From Planctomycetaceae bacterium (GTDB taxonomy: Bacteria > Planctomycetota > Planctomycetia > Pirellulales > Thermoguttaceae): a stretch of 7,396 nucleotides of DNA. The notes below the pieces were generated by a model. It was not told the DNA's origin. It ran no database searches and saw only the letters and a program-made list of their open reading frames with translations. The DNA lies in contig DOEZ01000495.1 of NCBI GenBank assembly GCA_003532715.1, positions 1 to 7,396 of the forward strand, in the 5' to 3' direction. Positions 1-5,824 of the stretch are shown here, piece by piece (position 1 is the first letter of the stretch; each line of letters begins with the position of its first letter). The position numbers were made by a program, and so were the translations under genes.

Positions 1-2
1 AG

Positions 3-998
3 ACGAGCGGCCAGATCGACTCGCTCGGCGATGACGCGATGACGCTCAACGTGGTCGGAGAGGTCGGCTACGACTGGCAACGGCTGATGCCCCTGTTGCG
101 TCCCTACGTGGGCGACGGCGTGCGGGTTGCCGGGCGCGGCCAACGATCGCTGTCGATGCGCGGGCCGATCGACGCCGCGCGCGTCGAGGCGAACTGCGGC
201 GTCGATTGGTCGGGCGCCTATGCCTATGGCTTCCAGATCGGCCCCGGCGAATTGCTCCTCCGTCTCACCGGCGGGCTGGTCGAATGCGATCCGATCAACC
301 TGGCCGTCAGCGAGGGCCGTCTGACCGCGCGGCCTCGGCTGCGACTTGCGCCCGAGCCGCTCGAATTGGAATTGGAGCCGGGCCCGTTGGTCGAACAGGT
401 GCGGATCAACCCCGACATGTGCGCCCAAGGACTCCAATACATCGCCCCCGTGCTGGCCGGCGTGGCCACGGCGGAAGGTCGATTCTCCATCCATCTGACA
501 CAATGCCGCATCCGGTTCGACGACCCCGCGCGAAGCGAACTGGTCGGCCGCTTTACGGTCCATTCGGTCGAGATAGGCCCCGGCTCTCTGGTACGCGAGT
601 TGGCCGTCGTGCTTAACCGGGCGACGGCCGCCAAATTGAAGAAGGAAGCCGTCATCCCGTTTCGGCTGACCAACGGCCGCGTGCATCACACGGGACTCGA
701 ACTGGAATTCCCTGAAGTCACGATCCGCACCGAGGGTTCGGTGGGACTCGATCAGACCATGGAGTTGACGGCCGAAATGCCCATTCCGCCCAAGTGGCTC
801 GCCGGGCAGCGGCTGCTCAACACGGCCTTGGCCAAACAGACCCTCCGCGTGCCGATCGGCGGAACGCTAACCAAGCCCAAGATTGACCAACGACGGCTCG
901 ACGAGTATAACCGACAACTATTCGGCAAGGCCGTCGAAAACCTCATGCAGGACGAGGTGAATCGGCAGCTCGACCGCCTGCTCAACCCCAAGCGTTGA
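3..998 (+). CDS. AsmA-like envelope protein, C-terminal part (5' end outside window)
   Basis: The reading frame is open to the left edge, so the ATG at 39 is probably internal and this is the last 331 residues of a longer protein. The visible part alternates short beta-strand-like stretches with hydrophilic turns. It ends in a block typical of the AsmA/DUF748/DUF3971-like superfamily: a strand reading VPIGGTLTKPKID (from nt 849), followed by a charged, probably helical tail rich in Arg, Gln and Leu. Large proteins of that superfamily are beta-rich and anchored by an N-terminal helix. They are thought to form hydrophobic grooves that bridge the envelope and help move lipids to the outer membrane. 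No membrane segment is visible here, which fits a C-terminal fragment. The stop lies just before the metallo-hydrolase start, so the two are probably co-transcribed. The family call rests on overall style and the C-terminal motif, and is moderate. Confidence 0.6.
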   Translation, partial: TSGQIDSLGDDAMTLNVVGEVGYDWQRLMPLLRPYVGDGVRVAGRGQRSLSMRGPIDAARVEANCGVDWSGAYAYGFQIGPGELLLRLTGGLVECDPINLAVSEGRLTARPRLRLAPEPLELELEPGPLVEQVRINPDMCAQGLQYIAPVLAGVATAEGRFSIHLTQCRIRFDDPARSELVGRFTVHSVEIGPGSLVRELAVVLNRATAAKLKKEAVIPFRLTNGRVHHTGLELEFPEVTIRTEGSVGLDQTMELTAEMPIPPKWLAGQRLLNTALAKQTLRVPIGGTLTKPKIDQRRLDEYNRQLFGKAVENLMQDEVNRQLDRLLNPKR

Positions 999-1003
999 AA
1001 ACC

Positions 1004-1744
1004 ATGCGAATCATCCTCCTCGGCACGACCGGCTACCATCCCAACGACCGGCGGCACACACCCTGCATGGTCCTGCCCAAGTGCGGCGTGCTGCTCGACG
1101 CGGGCACGGCCATGTACCGGGTCGGACGCTACCTCGAAACGCCCGAAATCGACATCTTTCTGACGCACGCGCACATCGACCACGTCATCGGGCTGACCTA
1201 TCTGTTCGACATCGTACGCGACCATCCGTTGCGGCACGTTCGCGTTCACGGCTTGCCCGAGCACCTGGCCGCGCTCGACGAGCACCTGTTCGCGTCGGTG
1301 TTGTTTCCGAAGAAGCCGGCGTTCGAGTCGTGTCCGTTGACCGACGGCGTCGATTTGCCCGGCGGTGGTCGCTTGACGCATTTTCCGCTCGAACATCAGG
1401 GGAGTTCCGTTGGGTTCCGGCTCGATTGGCCCGACCGGTCGATGGCCTACGTGACCGACACGACGGCCGATTCGGCGGCCGATTACGTTTCGCGCATCGC
1501 CGGCGTCGATCTGCTGCTGCACGAGTGCTACTACAGCGACGAACACGCCGATTGGGCCAGGAAGACGGGCCACAGCTCGACGAGCCTCGTGGCCGAAGTC
1601 GCGAAGAAGGCGGGCGTCGGCCGGCTGGTGCTCGTCCATATCAATCCAAGCCGCATCGATGACGATCCGGTAGGATTGGGGACGGCCCAGATACTGTTCC
1701 CGCGAACTGAGATCGGCGAGGATTTGATGGAGTTGGAGTTCTGA
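1004..1744 (+). CDS. MBL-fold metallo-hydrolase, RNase Z-like
   Basis: This is a 246-residue protein with the full metal-ligand set of the metallo-beta-lactamase fold. It has an early beta strand ending LLDAGT (residues 30-35), the HxHxDH motif at 55-60 (HAHIDH), His131, Asp152 in YVTDT, and His212 in LVHINP. A GHSS motif at 189-192 matches the extra conserved His of RNase Z-like members. Two metal ions (usually zinc) would be bound and a phosphoester or similar bond hydrolysed in the cytoplasm. No signal peptide or membrane segment is present. At 246 residues it is shorter than typical RNase Z (about 300), and I see no Gly/Pro-rich exosite arm of the kind that grips tRNA, so a tRNA 3' processing role is not assured. 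The start at ATG 1004 fits the usual N-terminus (MRIILLGTTG). A TTG at 995 overlapping the upstream stop is the alternative. Neither has a clear ribosome site, suggesting coupling to the AsmA-like gene. The gene ends in two in-frame stops (TGA TGA, 1742-1747). Confidence 0.88.
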   Translation: MRIILLGTTGYHPNDRRHTPCMVLPKCGVLLDAGTAMYRVGRYLETPEIDIFLTHAHIDHVIGLTYLFDIVRDHPLRHVRVHGLPEHLAALDEHLFASVLFPKKPAFESCPLTDGVDLPGGGRLTHFPLEHQGSSVGFRLDWPDRSMAYVTDTTADSAADYVSRIAGVDLLLHECYYSDEHADWARKTGHSSTSLVAEVAKKAGVGRLVLVHINPSRIDDDPVGLGTAQILFPRTEIGEDLMELEF

Positions 1745-1812
1745 TGAATTCCGCTTTTCCGATCTTCAGAGGCCATTTCAGACGGCTGAATACTTGTGAA
1801 GTTTCCGCCGAC

Positions 1813-1820
1813 GAAGGAGA
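1813..1820 (+). promoter_or_regulatory. Strong ribosome binding site for the STAS-like gene
   Basis: GAAGGAGA contains the AAGGAG core (1814-1819), 7 nt before a GTG at 1827. This decides the start of the following small gene, which has no ATG near its N-terminus. In the 82-bp gap behind the metallo-hydrolase I see no convincing -35/-10 pair, so read-through transcription is possible. Confidence 0.75.
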
Positions 1821-1826
1821 CAGATT

Positions 1827-2231
1827 GTGCTGATCGACGATCAACCCCATTGCAGGATCGAATACCATCCCGAAACCCAGTGTGTCACGCAGACCTGGAA
1901 GGGCTTCGCGAAATCGTCGGAATTTCGGGCGTCGATCGAGAAGACGATCGACGTGTTTCGGCAATACCATCCCACGTTCATTCTCAGCGACACTCGCGAG
2001 GCGGATGTGGTGGACCAGGCCGACGCCGAATGGGTTGTCCAACACGCAAACCCAATCCTCATCTCGCAGGGCATGACAAAGATTGCCTTTGTCTTGCCGA
2101 AGAAATTCTTCGCTCGCTGGTCGGTCGACCATTTCTTTCGCGGCGCCAAGAACCAGCCGCTAAAAGCCGCGGCGTTCGAAGAACCGGACGCGGCATGGGC
2201 CTGGTTGGCCGAGCCGTCGCCGAGACGGTAG
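1827..2231 (+). CDS. Small STAS/SpoIIAA-like domain protein
   Basis: A 134-residue soluble protein starting at GTG behind a strong ribosome site. The order of elements matches stand-alone STAS/SpoIIAA-like proteins. An opening strand pair (IEYHPETQCVTQTWKGF, 11-27) leads to a helix (residues 31-47), then a strand ending in an Asp-x-Arg turn (FILSDTRE, 51-58), a helix with a Trp (67-78), a strand KIAFVLP (85-91), and a final helix after FEEPDAAWAWL (117-127). Proteins of this kind are cytoplasmic and usually one domain long; in anti-sigma antagonists a Ser at the start of the second helix is phosphorylated. I do not see an obvious equivalent, so a partner-switch role is not supported. No anti-sigma factor or kinase gene lies nearby. 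The function is unknown; the fold call is inference from pattern. Confidence 0.75.
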   Translation: MLIDDQPHCRIEYHPETQCVTQTWKGFAKSSEFRASIEKTIDVFRQYHPTFILSDTREADVVDQADAEWVVQHANPILISQGMTKIAFVLPKKFFARWSVDHFFRGAKNQPLKAAAFEEPDAAWAWLAEPSPRR

Positions 2232-2244
2232 CCTCGTGCCGGCA

Positions 2245-2296
2245 GGGTGGCATGGACGGCTTGCCCGCAGGCGGGGTGGCATGGACGGCTTGCCCG
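2245..2296 (+). repeat. Two-copy 23-bp intergenic direct repeat
   Basis: Positions 2245-2267 and 2274-2296 are identical over 23 bp (core GGCATGGACGGCTTGCCCG), with start-to-start spacing of 29 bp. The repeat lies just past the stop of the STAS-like gene in a non-coding gap. It resembles short GC-rich dispersed repeats that I recall from planctomycete intergenic regions, but the dispersed character cannot be shown from two adjacent copies. Confidence 0.8.
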
Positions 2297-2299
2297 TCC
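2283..2299. terminator. Small GC hairpin, possible terminator between converging genes
   Basis: GGACGG (2283-2288), loop CTTGC, CCGTCC (2294-2299): a perfect 6-bp stem formed by the second repeat copy and the three bases after it. It sits 52 nt past the STAS-like stop. No T-run follows on either strand, so it is not a classical intrinsic terminator. A second weak stem, TTCCAC (2341-2346) with GTGGAA (2364-2369), and a 4-bp stem GTGG/CCAC (2394-2406) lie further on in the same gap. Confidence 0.25.
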
Positions 2300-2441
2300 T
2301 TGCCGTTTGGCCGCGTGGGTTTGAAGCATCTCACACGTTGTTCCACTTGACAGCAGCTTGCGGGTGGAAACTGACAACGCGTGATTTCCAGGCGTGGACA
2401 AGCCACCCTTACCACCCTCGAAAACAAGCTTGCTCGCTCGT

Positions 2442-2720
2442 TCAGTACTGGTTAAGCACGCCCGAGAACTGGCCGACGCACCAACCGGCGGCCCAGGCTA
2501 CGAGCGCCAACGCGACGACCGTCTGAAGGACGGCCAGGACGGCGAGCACGACCTTGGCTCGGCGTGAAAAATGTGGGCTCTGCCACAACATCGGAACGGC
2601 CAACGCACCCATCAGCACGAACAGCATCAGCAGAATTGTCCCGCGTGATTCGCTTGGCGGGACGAGCCGCGCGATAATCACCGGCGCGTCGGTTCGAGAT
2701 GTTTCGCTGGAATCGGACAC
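2442..2720 (-). CDS. Small two-helix membrane protein, coupled to upstream exported protein
   Basis: A 92-residue protein with a polar N-terminus (residues 1-26), two predicted membrane helices (about 28-46 and 56-80) and a short tail. A short basic loop (FSRRAK, 51-56) joins the helices, so both ends probably face the side opposite this loop. The start is GTG at 2720, sharing its G with the TAG stop of the preceding gene (TAGTG). An AAGGAG lies 11 nt upstream inside that gene. This arrangement points to translational coupling and a joint role with the exported HEAT-like protein. I do not recognise a family. The first in-frame ATG is inside helix 1, so GTG is the only sensible start. Helix 2 and the tail carry two Trp residues and a Cys, unusual for so short a protein but not diagnostic. 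Confidence 0.7.
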   Translation of the reverse strand: MSDSSETSRTDAPVIIARLVPPSESRGTILLMLFVLMGALAVPMLWQSPHFSRRAKVVLAVLAVLQTVVALALVAWAAGWCVGQFSGVLNQY

Positions 2721-3739
2721 TACTTGGCAAACTCCTTGCGAAGTGCATCGACTTGGCGACGTCGCGTTGCCTCGTCGGCCGCCGGGTCGAACGCGATCGG
2801 CCGCTCGAGCAGTTGTTCGAGGTGCTTTGCCGCCGTCTGGCGGGTCGTCTCCGCGTCGCGTTCCATCAGAGTGAGCCAGATCGTCCGATCGGTCAGTAGG
2901 TCAAGCGCCGTCTCGCGCGTCGACTCTTCGTTCAACGCATCGGCCAGCGACTGAATGATGCGATGCACGCGATACTGCTGTTCCGCGTCCAGTGTCTTTC
3001 GGTCGAGGCTTCTCAGATAGCCGATGACGGGTCGGCCCAACGCGCGCAGCCGCCGGTCGGCCGACTCGCGACGCGCGTAGTGTTCGTCGCCCAGTTGTTC
3101 GACCAACTCGGCCCACTCGCCCCGATCGGGCAACTTCTCTTCTCTCGCCGTCCGAAGCAGTTCCTTCTCCAACTGATCGGCCTGCTCGGCAAGTTTCCAG
3201 TCGGGTTGAAGAATCATTAGGTTTGGCAGAACGTACCGTTCGCATGTCTCGCGATGAGCCAAGAGCAAGTGCCAAATCGTGGGCGTCTGTATGGTCGTCT
3301 TCTCGCCGTCCTTGCCGAACGTCAGGGTCAACGGCCCGGCCGGCGGCTGAACGAATTCGCTCGGCACGATCTTGCCGCGCTCGCCCGGCTCGCGCTGAAT
3401 GGCGACTCGTCCGTTCGTCGCGGCCGAGACGGCCAGCTTCTCGTCGGGCGAGACGCGCTGGTAGGCCAGGCTGGCCTCGTCCGAAAAGTGATCGTGCTGA
3501 ATCGTCAGTTGTTCCTTTCGGCCTTGGCTGTCGGTCGACCACGGACTCTGGAACGAACCCGACTGCCGCACTTGGATCGTAATCCGGCCCGAACGCACGC
3601 CCAACTGAAGCCGCGACTTCACGTAACGGAGCCAATGCGATTCAATCTTCACCTGCGCTTCGACGCCGCGCGGGACGAGGGCGACGGCGAGCAGAACCAA
3701 CAACGACAGGCGGATCGTGGCGTGGCGGGCGAGATGCAT
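2720..3739 (-). CDS. Exported protein with HEAT-like segment, function unknown
   Basis: A 339-residue protein with a clear signal peptide: basic start (MHLARHATIR), hydrophobic core LSLLVLLAVALV and a likely cleavage after VEA (residue 28). Residues 30-160 are mostly short strands, with a repeated Gln/Arg pattern and no recognised motif. Residues 180-203 form a charged helix. Residues 209-245 (LVEQLGDEHYARRESADRRL, then ALGRPVIGYL) match the helix pair of HEAT-like repeats frequent in exported planctomycete proteins. The rest is helical and ends in a charged tail. It should act outside the cytoplasmic membrane as a binding or scaffold protein; the partner is unknown. I chose the ATG at 3739, not the one at 3778, because GGAGG lies 5 nt before it and the signal peptide then begins correctly; the longer form would add 13 residues and start at the promoter. 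It overlaps the small membrane protein gene by one base. Confidence 0.8.
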   Translation of the reverse strand: MHLARHATIRLSLLVLLAVALVPRGVEAQVKIESHWLRYVKSRLQLGVRSGRITIQVRQSGSFQSPWSTDSQGRKEQLTIQHDHFSDEASLAYQRVSPDEKLAVSAATNGRVAIQREPGERGKIVPSEFVQPPAGPLTLTFGKDGEKTTIQTPTIWHLLLAHRETCERYVLPNLMILQPDWKLAEQADQLEKELLRTAREEKLPDRGEWAELVEQLGDEHYARRESADRRLRALGRPVIGYLRSLDRKTLDAEQQYRVHRIIQSLADALNEESTRETALDLLTDRTIWLTLMERDAETTRQTAAKHLEQLLERPIAFDPAADEATRRRQVDALRKEFAK

Positions 3740-3744
3740 CGAAA

Positions 3745-3749
3745 CCTCC
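3745..3749 (-). promoter_or_regulatory. Ribosome binding site fixing the start at 3739
   Basis: On the minus strand GGAGG is followed by TTTCG and then ATG (spacing 5 nt). It selects the second possible ATG of this reading frame over the first at 3778. Confidence 0.8.
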
Positions 3750-3784
3750 GAAGGACCGAATTGCGACACGGAAGGCATATTGCG

Positions 3785-3790
3785 ATTATA
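3785..3790 (-). promoter_or_regulatory. Candidate -10 element of the exported-protein operon
   Basis: The minus strand reads TATAAT, a perfect sigma-70 consensus -10, in otherwise GC-rich DNA 46 nt before the start codon. The expected transcript would start near 3778, giving a leader of about 40 nt that holds the GGAGG. A TTGACC lies at 3809-3804 but leaves a 13-nt spacer, which is too short; at 17 nt only ATGCTT is found. So the -10 is convincing and the -35 is not. It lies between the DedA stop and this gene, suggesting separate transcription. Confidence 0.55.
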
Positions 3791-3835
3791 CCACGCTCGG
3801 CGCGGTCAAGCATCGCCAAGGCCCTTCGACACCGA

Positions 3836-4624
3836 TCAACGCCTTCCGGGCGACGCAACGGGCGTTATAACCATCGTGTTCTTGTCGGCATTGGTCGCGA
3901 CCGGGGTTCGATCGGCGCGGGCGTCCGTCGAGGCGGCCGAGGCCGACCGGCCCGCCCGATCCGCTTTCTCCGCCGGCTCGGGCCCGTCGGCCGATCCGAT
4001 CGAGGCCGTCGCGCTTGCCGCCGCCAGCAAGGCCTCTTCGGCCAGACGACGCACGCGCCGCCGCCAGAAATAGACGACGATGGAAACGATCACGACGACC
4101 GCGATCGCCGTTGCGCCATATTCAAAACCTCTTATCCAACGATAGATTGCCTCGCCGAAGTAATAGCTCAAACCGAAGAACGTGCCGATCACGACCGTTG
4201 CGCAGAACAGATCATACAGAAGAAAACGGCGAAACGGAAGACGCAGGATCCCCGCCGACAGGTAGACCGGCGAACGCAGCCCCACGAGAAAACGCGAAAG
4301 AAACAACACCTTGAAACCGTGGTCGCGCAGCATCTGTTCGACTTGGGCCTCGCGCTCGGGCTTGACGAACCGATTCCACCAATGATGCTCGCGGAGCACG
4401 CGCCGGCCAAAGTGGCGGCCGATCCAGTACATGATGCAGTCGCCGACCAACGCGCCGAAAAGACATGCGCCCAGCGCCAACCACGGATCGAGCCGACCGA
4501 CCGACGCAAGCACGCCGGCGGCGACGATGGCGACTTCTTCGGGCAAGGGCAGACCGGCCCCGGTGAGGATCATGAAAAGAATGATCCCCAGGTACGATCC
4601 GTGGCTCAGCAGAAGGTCGGTCAT
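3836..4624 (-). CDS. DedA-family membrane protein (VTT domain)
   Basis: A 262-residue integral membrane protein. The N-terminus reads SHGSYLGIILFMILTGAGLP, followed by PEEVAIVAAGVL (28-39), a re-entrant acidic segment typical of DedA proteins. A helix at about 48-68 contains Asp62. The hallmark FLSRFLVGLRSPVYLSAGI (108-126) has Arg111 and Arg117, and two more helices follow (about 136-157 and 171-187). DedA/VTT proteins sit in the inner membrane and are linked to flipping of phospholipid or isoprenoid-phosphate carriers and to membrane homeostasis; the acidic and Arg residues are needed in studied members. After RRRVRR (188-193) comes a tail of about 65 residues rich in Ala, Asp and Arg, probably disordered and cytoplasmic, longer than usual. 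The ATG at 4624 is chosen because family proteins start just here; the frame is open to 4816 but the extra 64 residues look non-coding. The exact substrate is unknown. Confidence 0.9.
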   Translation of the reverse strand: MTDLLLSHGSYLGIILFMILTGAGLPLPEEVAIVAAGVLASVGRLDPWLALGACLFGALVGDCIMYWIGRHFGRRVLREHHWWNRFVKPEREAQVEQMLRDHGFKVLFLSRFLVGLRSPVYLSAGILRLPFRRFLLYDLFCATVVIGTFFGLSYYFGEAIYRWIRGFEYGATAIAVVVIVSIVVYFWRRRVRRLAEEALLAAASATASIGSADGPEPAEKADRAGRSASAASTDARADRTPVATNADKNTMVITPVASPGRR

Positions 4625-4763
4625 CAGCGATTCCAGTTGGGGACGACCGCCATCGGCCGTCTCAGCCAAATTGTCACGGCCGGGGAGCCAACGTGCCGCA
4701 TTCCGGGATAGTCCCGTGGGCTCGACGGCGCCGGACCGAACCGGGCGCGAAAAATTCGCCCCC

Positions 4764-4792
4764 ATTGTAACCGGATCGGCTCGATCAGGTAA
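4764..4792 (-). promoter_or_regulatory. Possible promoter for the DedA gene
   Basis: On the minus strand TTACCT (4792-4787) and TACAAT (4769-4764) are separated by 17 nt. The -10 matches five of six consensus bases and the -35 three of six. It would give a leader of about 130 nt. Weak on its own, but it is the best candidate upstream of this gene. Confidence 0.35.
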
Positions 4793-4892
4793 TACGAGTC
4801 TGCCATTTTGCTCCATTGCGTCGAGAAGGCCCAGTTCCGCGGTGGTTCAGCGGGAGTCCCGGTCCCCCGGTCAACACTCCCCCCCCGGGCGG

Positions 4893-4920
4893 TTGCAAAT
4901 TGCCGTTAGTGGTGGATAAT
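4893..4920 (+). promoter_or_regulatory. Candidate promoter of the RDD-SpoIIM operon, close to the start codon
   Basis: TTGCAA (4893-4898), 16-nt spacer, GATAAT (4915-4920). The -10 matches five of six and the -35 four of six consensus bases. Only seven bases separate the -10 from the ATG at 4928, so transcription would begin at or next to the start codon, giving a leaderless or nearly leaderless message. Confidence 0.5.
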
Positions 4921-4927
4921 AGAGGCC

Positions 4928-5824
4928 ATGGAAATCGACCGGCAGCAACTCGACACACGCGTGCAAGTCATCACGCCCGAAAACATCGCGTTTCAATATC
5001 GCGTGGCCGGGCCGTTTCCTCGCCTGCAAGCCTATCTAGTCGATCTGTTGATTCGCGTCGTCGTGTGCGCCGTCACCCTGTTTGCGTTCTCGTTTGCCTT
5101 TGATGCGATAGCTCTGGGAAATTGGGGCTTGGGAATCTGGTATCTGATTGTCTTCATCTGTGTTTTCTTCTACGGCGGGTTGTTCGAGACCTTTTGGAAC
5201 GGTCAGACGCCGGGCAAGCGGCTCCTGCGAATTCGCGTCGTTTCCATCGAGGGCCAGCCGATCAACGCCTCGCAGGCCGTTTTGCGAAACGTCCTCCGCG
5301 CCGCGGACCTCCAACCCGGCTTCTGCTACCTGACGGGTCTGATCGCGGCGGCAATGAACGATCGTTTCCAGCGGGTGGGCGACTTGGCGTGCGGAACCAT
5401 GGTTGTCCATGAGGAGTCGTACGCCTTGCGCGGCGTGGCGAGAGTCGACGAGCCCGAGGTGCTTTGTCTGACGGCCCAACTGCCGGCTTGGTTTCAGCCC
5501 GATCGGCAATTGGCGAGGGCATTGGCCCTTTACGTCGGCCGCCGGGCGCAGTTCTCGCCGTCGCGGCGAGTCCAGATCGCGCGCTATGTGGCCGTTCCGC
5601 TGCGCGAGAAGCTGGGCCTGCCCCACCAGACCCACCTGGACCACCTGCTTTGTGCCCTGTACAACCGAACGTTTGTCAACGACGGTGACGAGGAAGCGTC
5701 CAACGGACATGCCGCGCCGCTCGAAGGCGCCGACGAGGGGGATAGCCCGTTTGCCGCCGCGCCCCCTATCGCAACCTCGTCCCCGGCGGAGATGGAGATT
5801 CATGAAAGTATCGGACCTGCTTGA
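4928..5824 (+). CDS. RDD-family membrane protein with long C-terminal cytoplasmic part
   Basis: A 298-residue protein. The N-terminus TPENIAFQYRVAGPF (16-30) leads into the RDD domain: Arg32 and Asp39 in PRLQAYLVDLLIR, hydrophobic helices at about 38-62 and 67-86, the motif NGQTPGKRLLRIRVV (91-105), and DRFQRVGDLACGTMVV (145-160) with the later conserved Asp. RDD proteins are inner-membrane proteins of mostly unknown role; some are implicated in ion transport. After the domain comes a polar segment of about 135 residues: LPAWF (185-189), a mixed helical stretch to about 250, then an acidic, Ala/Pro-rich tail. The start is secure: an in-frame TAG at 4907-4909 leaves no alternative upstream start. 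There is no proper ribosome site (only GAGG two bases before the ATG). It overlaps the SpoIIM-family gene by 23 nt and is the first gene of the operon. Confidence 0.9.
   Translation: MEIDRQQLDTRVQVITPENIAFQYRVAGPFPRLQAYLVDLLIRVVVCAVTLFAFSFAFDAIALGNWGLGIWYLIVFICVFFYGGLFETFWNGQTPGKRLLRIRVVSIEGQPINASQAVLRNVLRAADLQPGFCYLTGLIAAAMNDRFQRVGDLACGTMVVHEESYALRGVARVDEPEVLCLTAQLPAWFQPDRQLARALALYVGRRAQFSPSRRVQIARYVAVPLREKLGLPHQTHLDHLLCALYNRTFVNDGDEEASNGHAAPLEGADEGDSPFAAAPPIATSSPAEMEIHESIGPA

Larger units (their letters stand above)
4625..4927. other. Divergent intergenic region between DedA and RDD genes
   Basis: This 303-bp gap separates two genes that point away from each other. It contains a candidate promoter for each side (annotated separately). 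A GC-rich stretch at 4851-4890 holds a run of eight C (4879-4886) and possible stems: GGGAGT (4852-4857) with ACTCCC (4876-4881), or the quasi-palindrome 4851-4861. A small A-rich stem GCGAA/TTCGC lies at 4747-4759. I find no convincing tRNA, riboswitch or gene. The DedA frame continues upstream to 4816, but its residues look like translated spacer. Confidence 0.7.

Noticed and set aside
752..1639. Minus-strand open frame of 295 codons
   Set aside because: It lies opposite the metallo-hydrolase, whose complete metal motif set proves the plus-strand frame. The antisense product has no recognisable structure.
1796..2350. Plus-strand open frame of 184 codons overlapping the STAS-like gene
   Set aside because: It uses a different frame from the gene with the strong ribosome site, runs through the non-coding repeats, and gives a product without fold pattern.
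3254..4711. Plus-strand open frame of 485 codons
   Set aside because: It runs antisense to the exported-protein and DedA genes, both of which have recognisable protein features. Its product is basic, His/Arg/Gln-rich and without domain patterns, as expected of a high-GC shadow frame.
4625..4816. N-terminal extension of the DedA protein by 64 residues
   Set aside because: The extension is polar, without family resemblance, and would overlap the candidate promoter. DedA proteins begin close to the hydrophobic segment that follows the ATG at 4624.
4840..4900. tRNA-like string GGTTCAGCGGGAG
   Set aside because: It recalls a tRNA D-arm, but no matching acceptor, anticodon or T arm can be folded around it.
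5586..5801. N-terminal extension of the SpoIIM-family protein to an ATG at 5586
   Set aside because: This part lies inside the RDD coding region in another frame, reads as Arg/Pro-rich noise, and a good ribosome site precedes the ATG at 5802.
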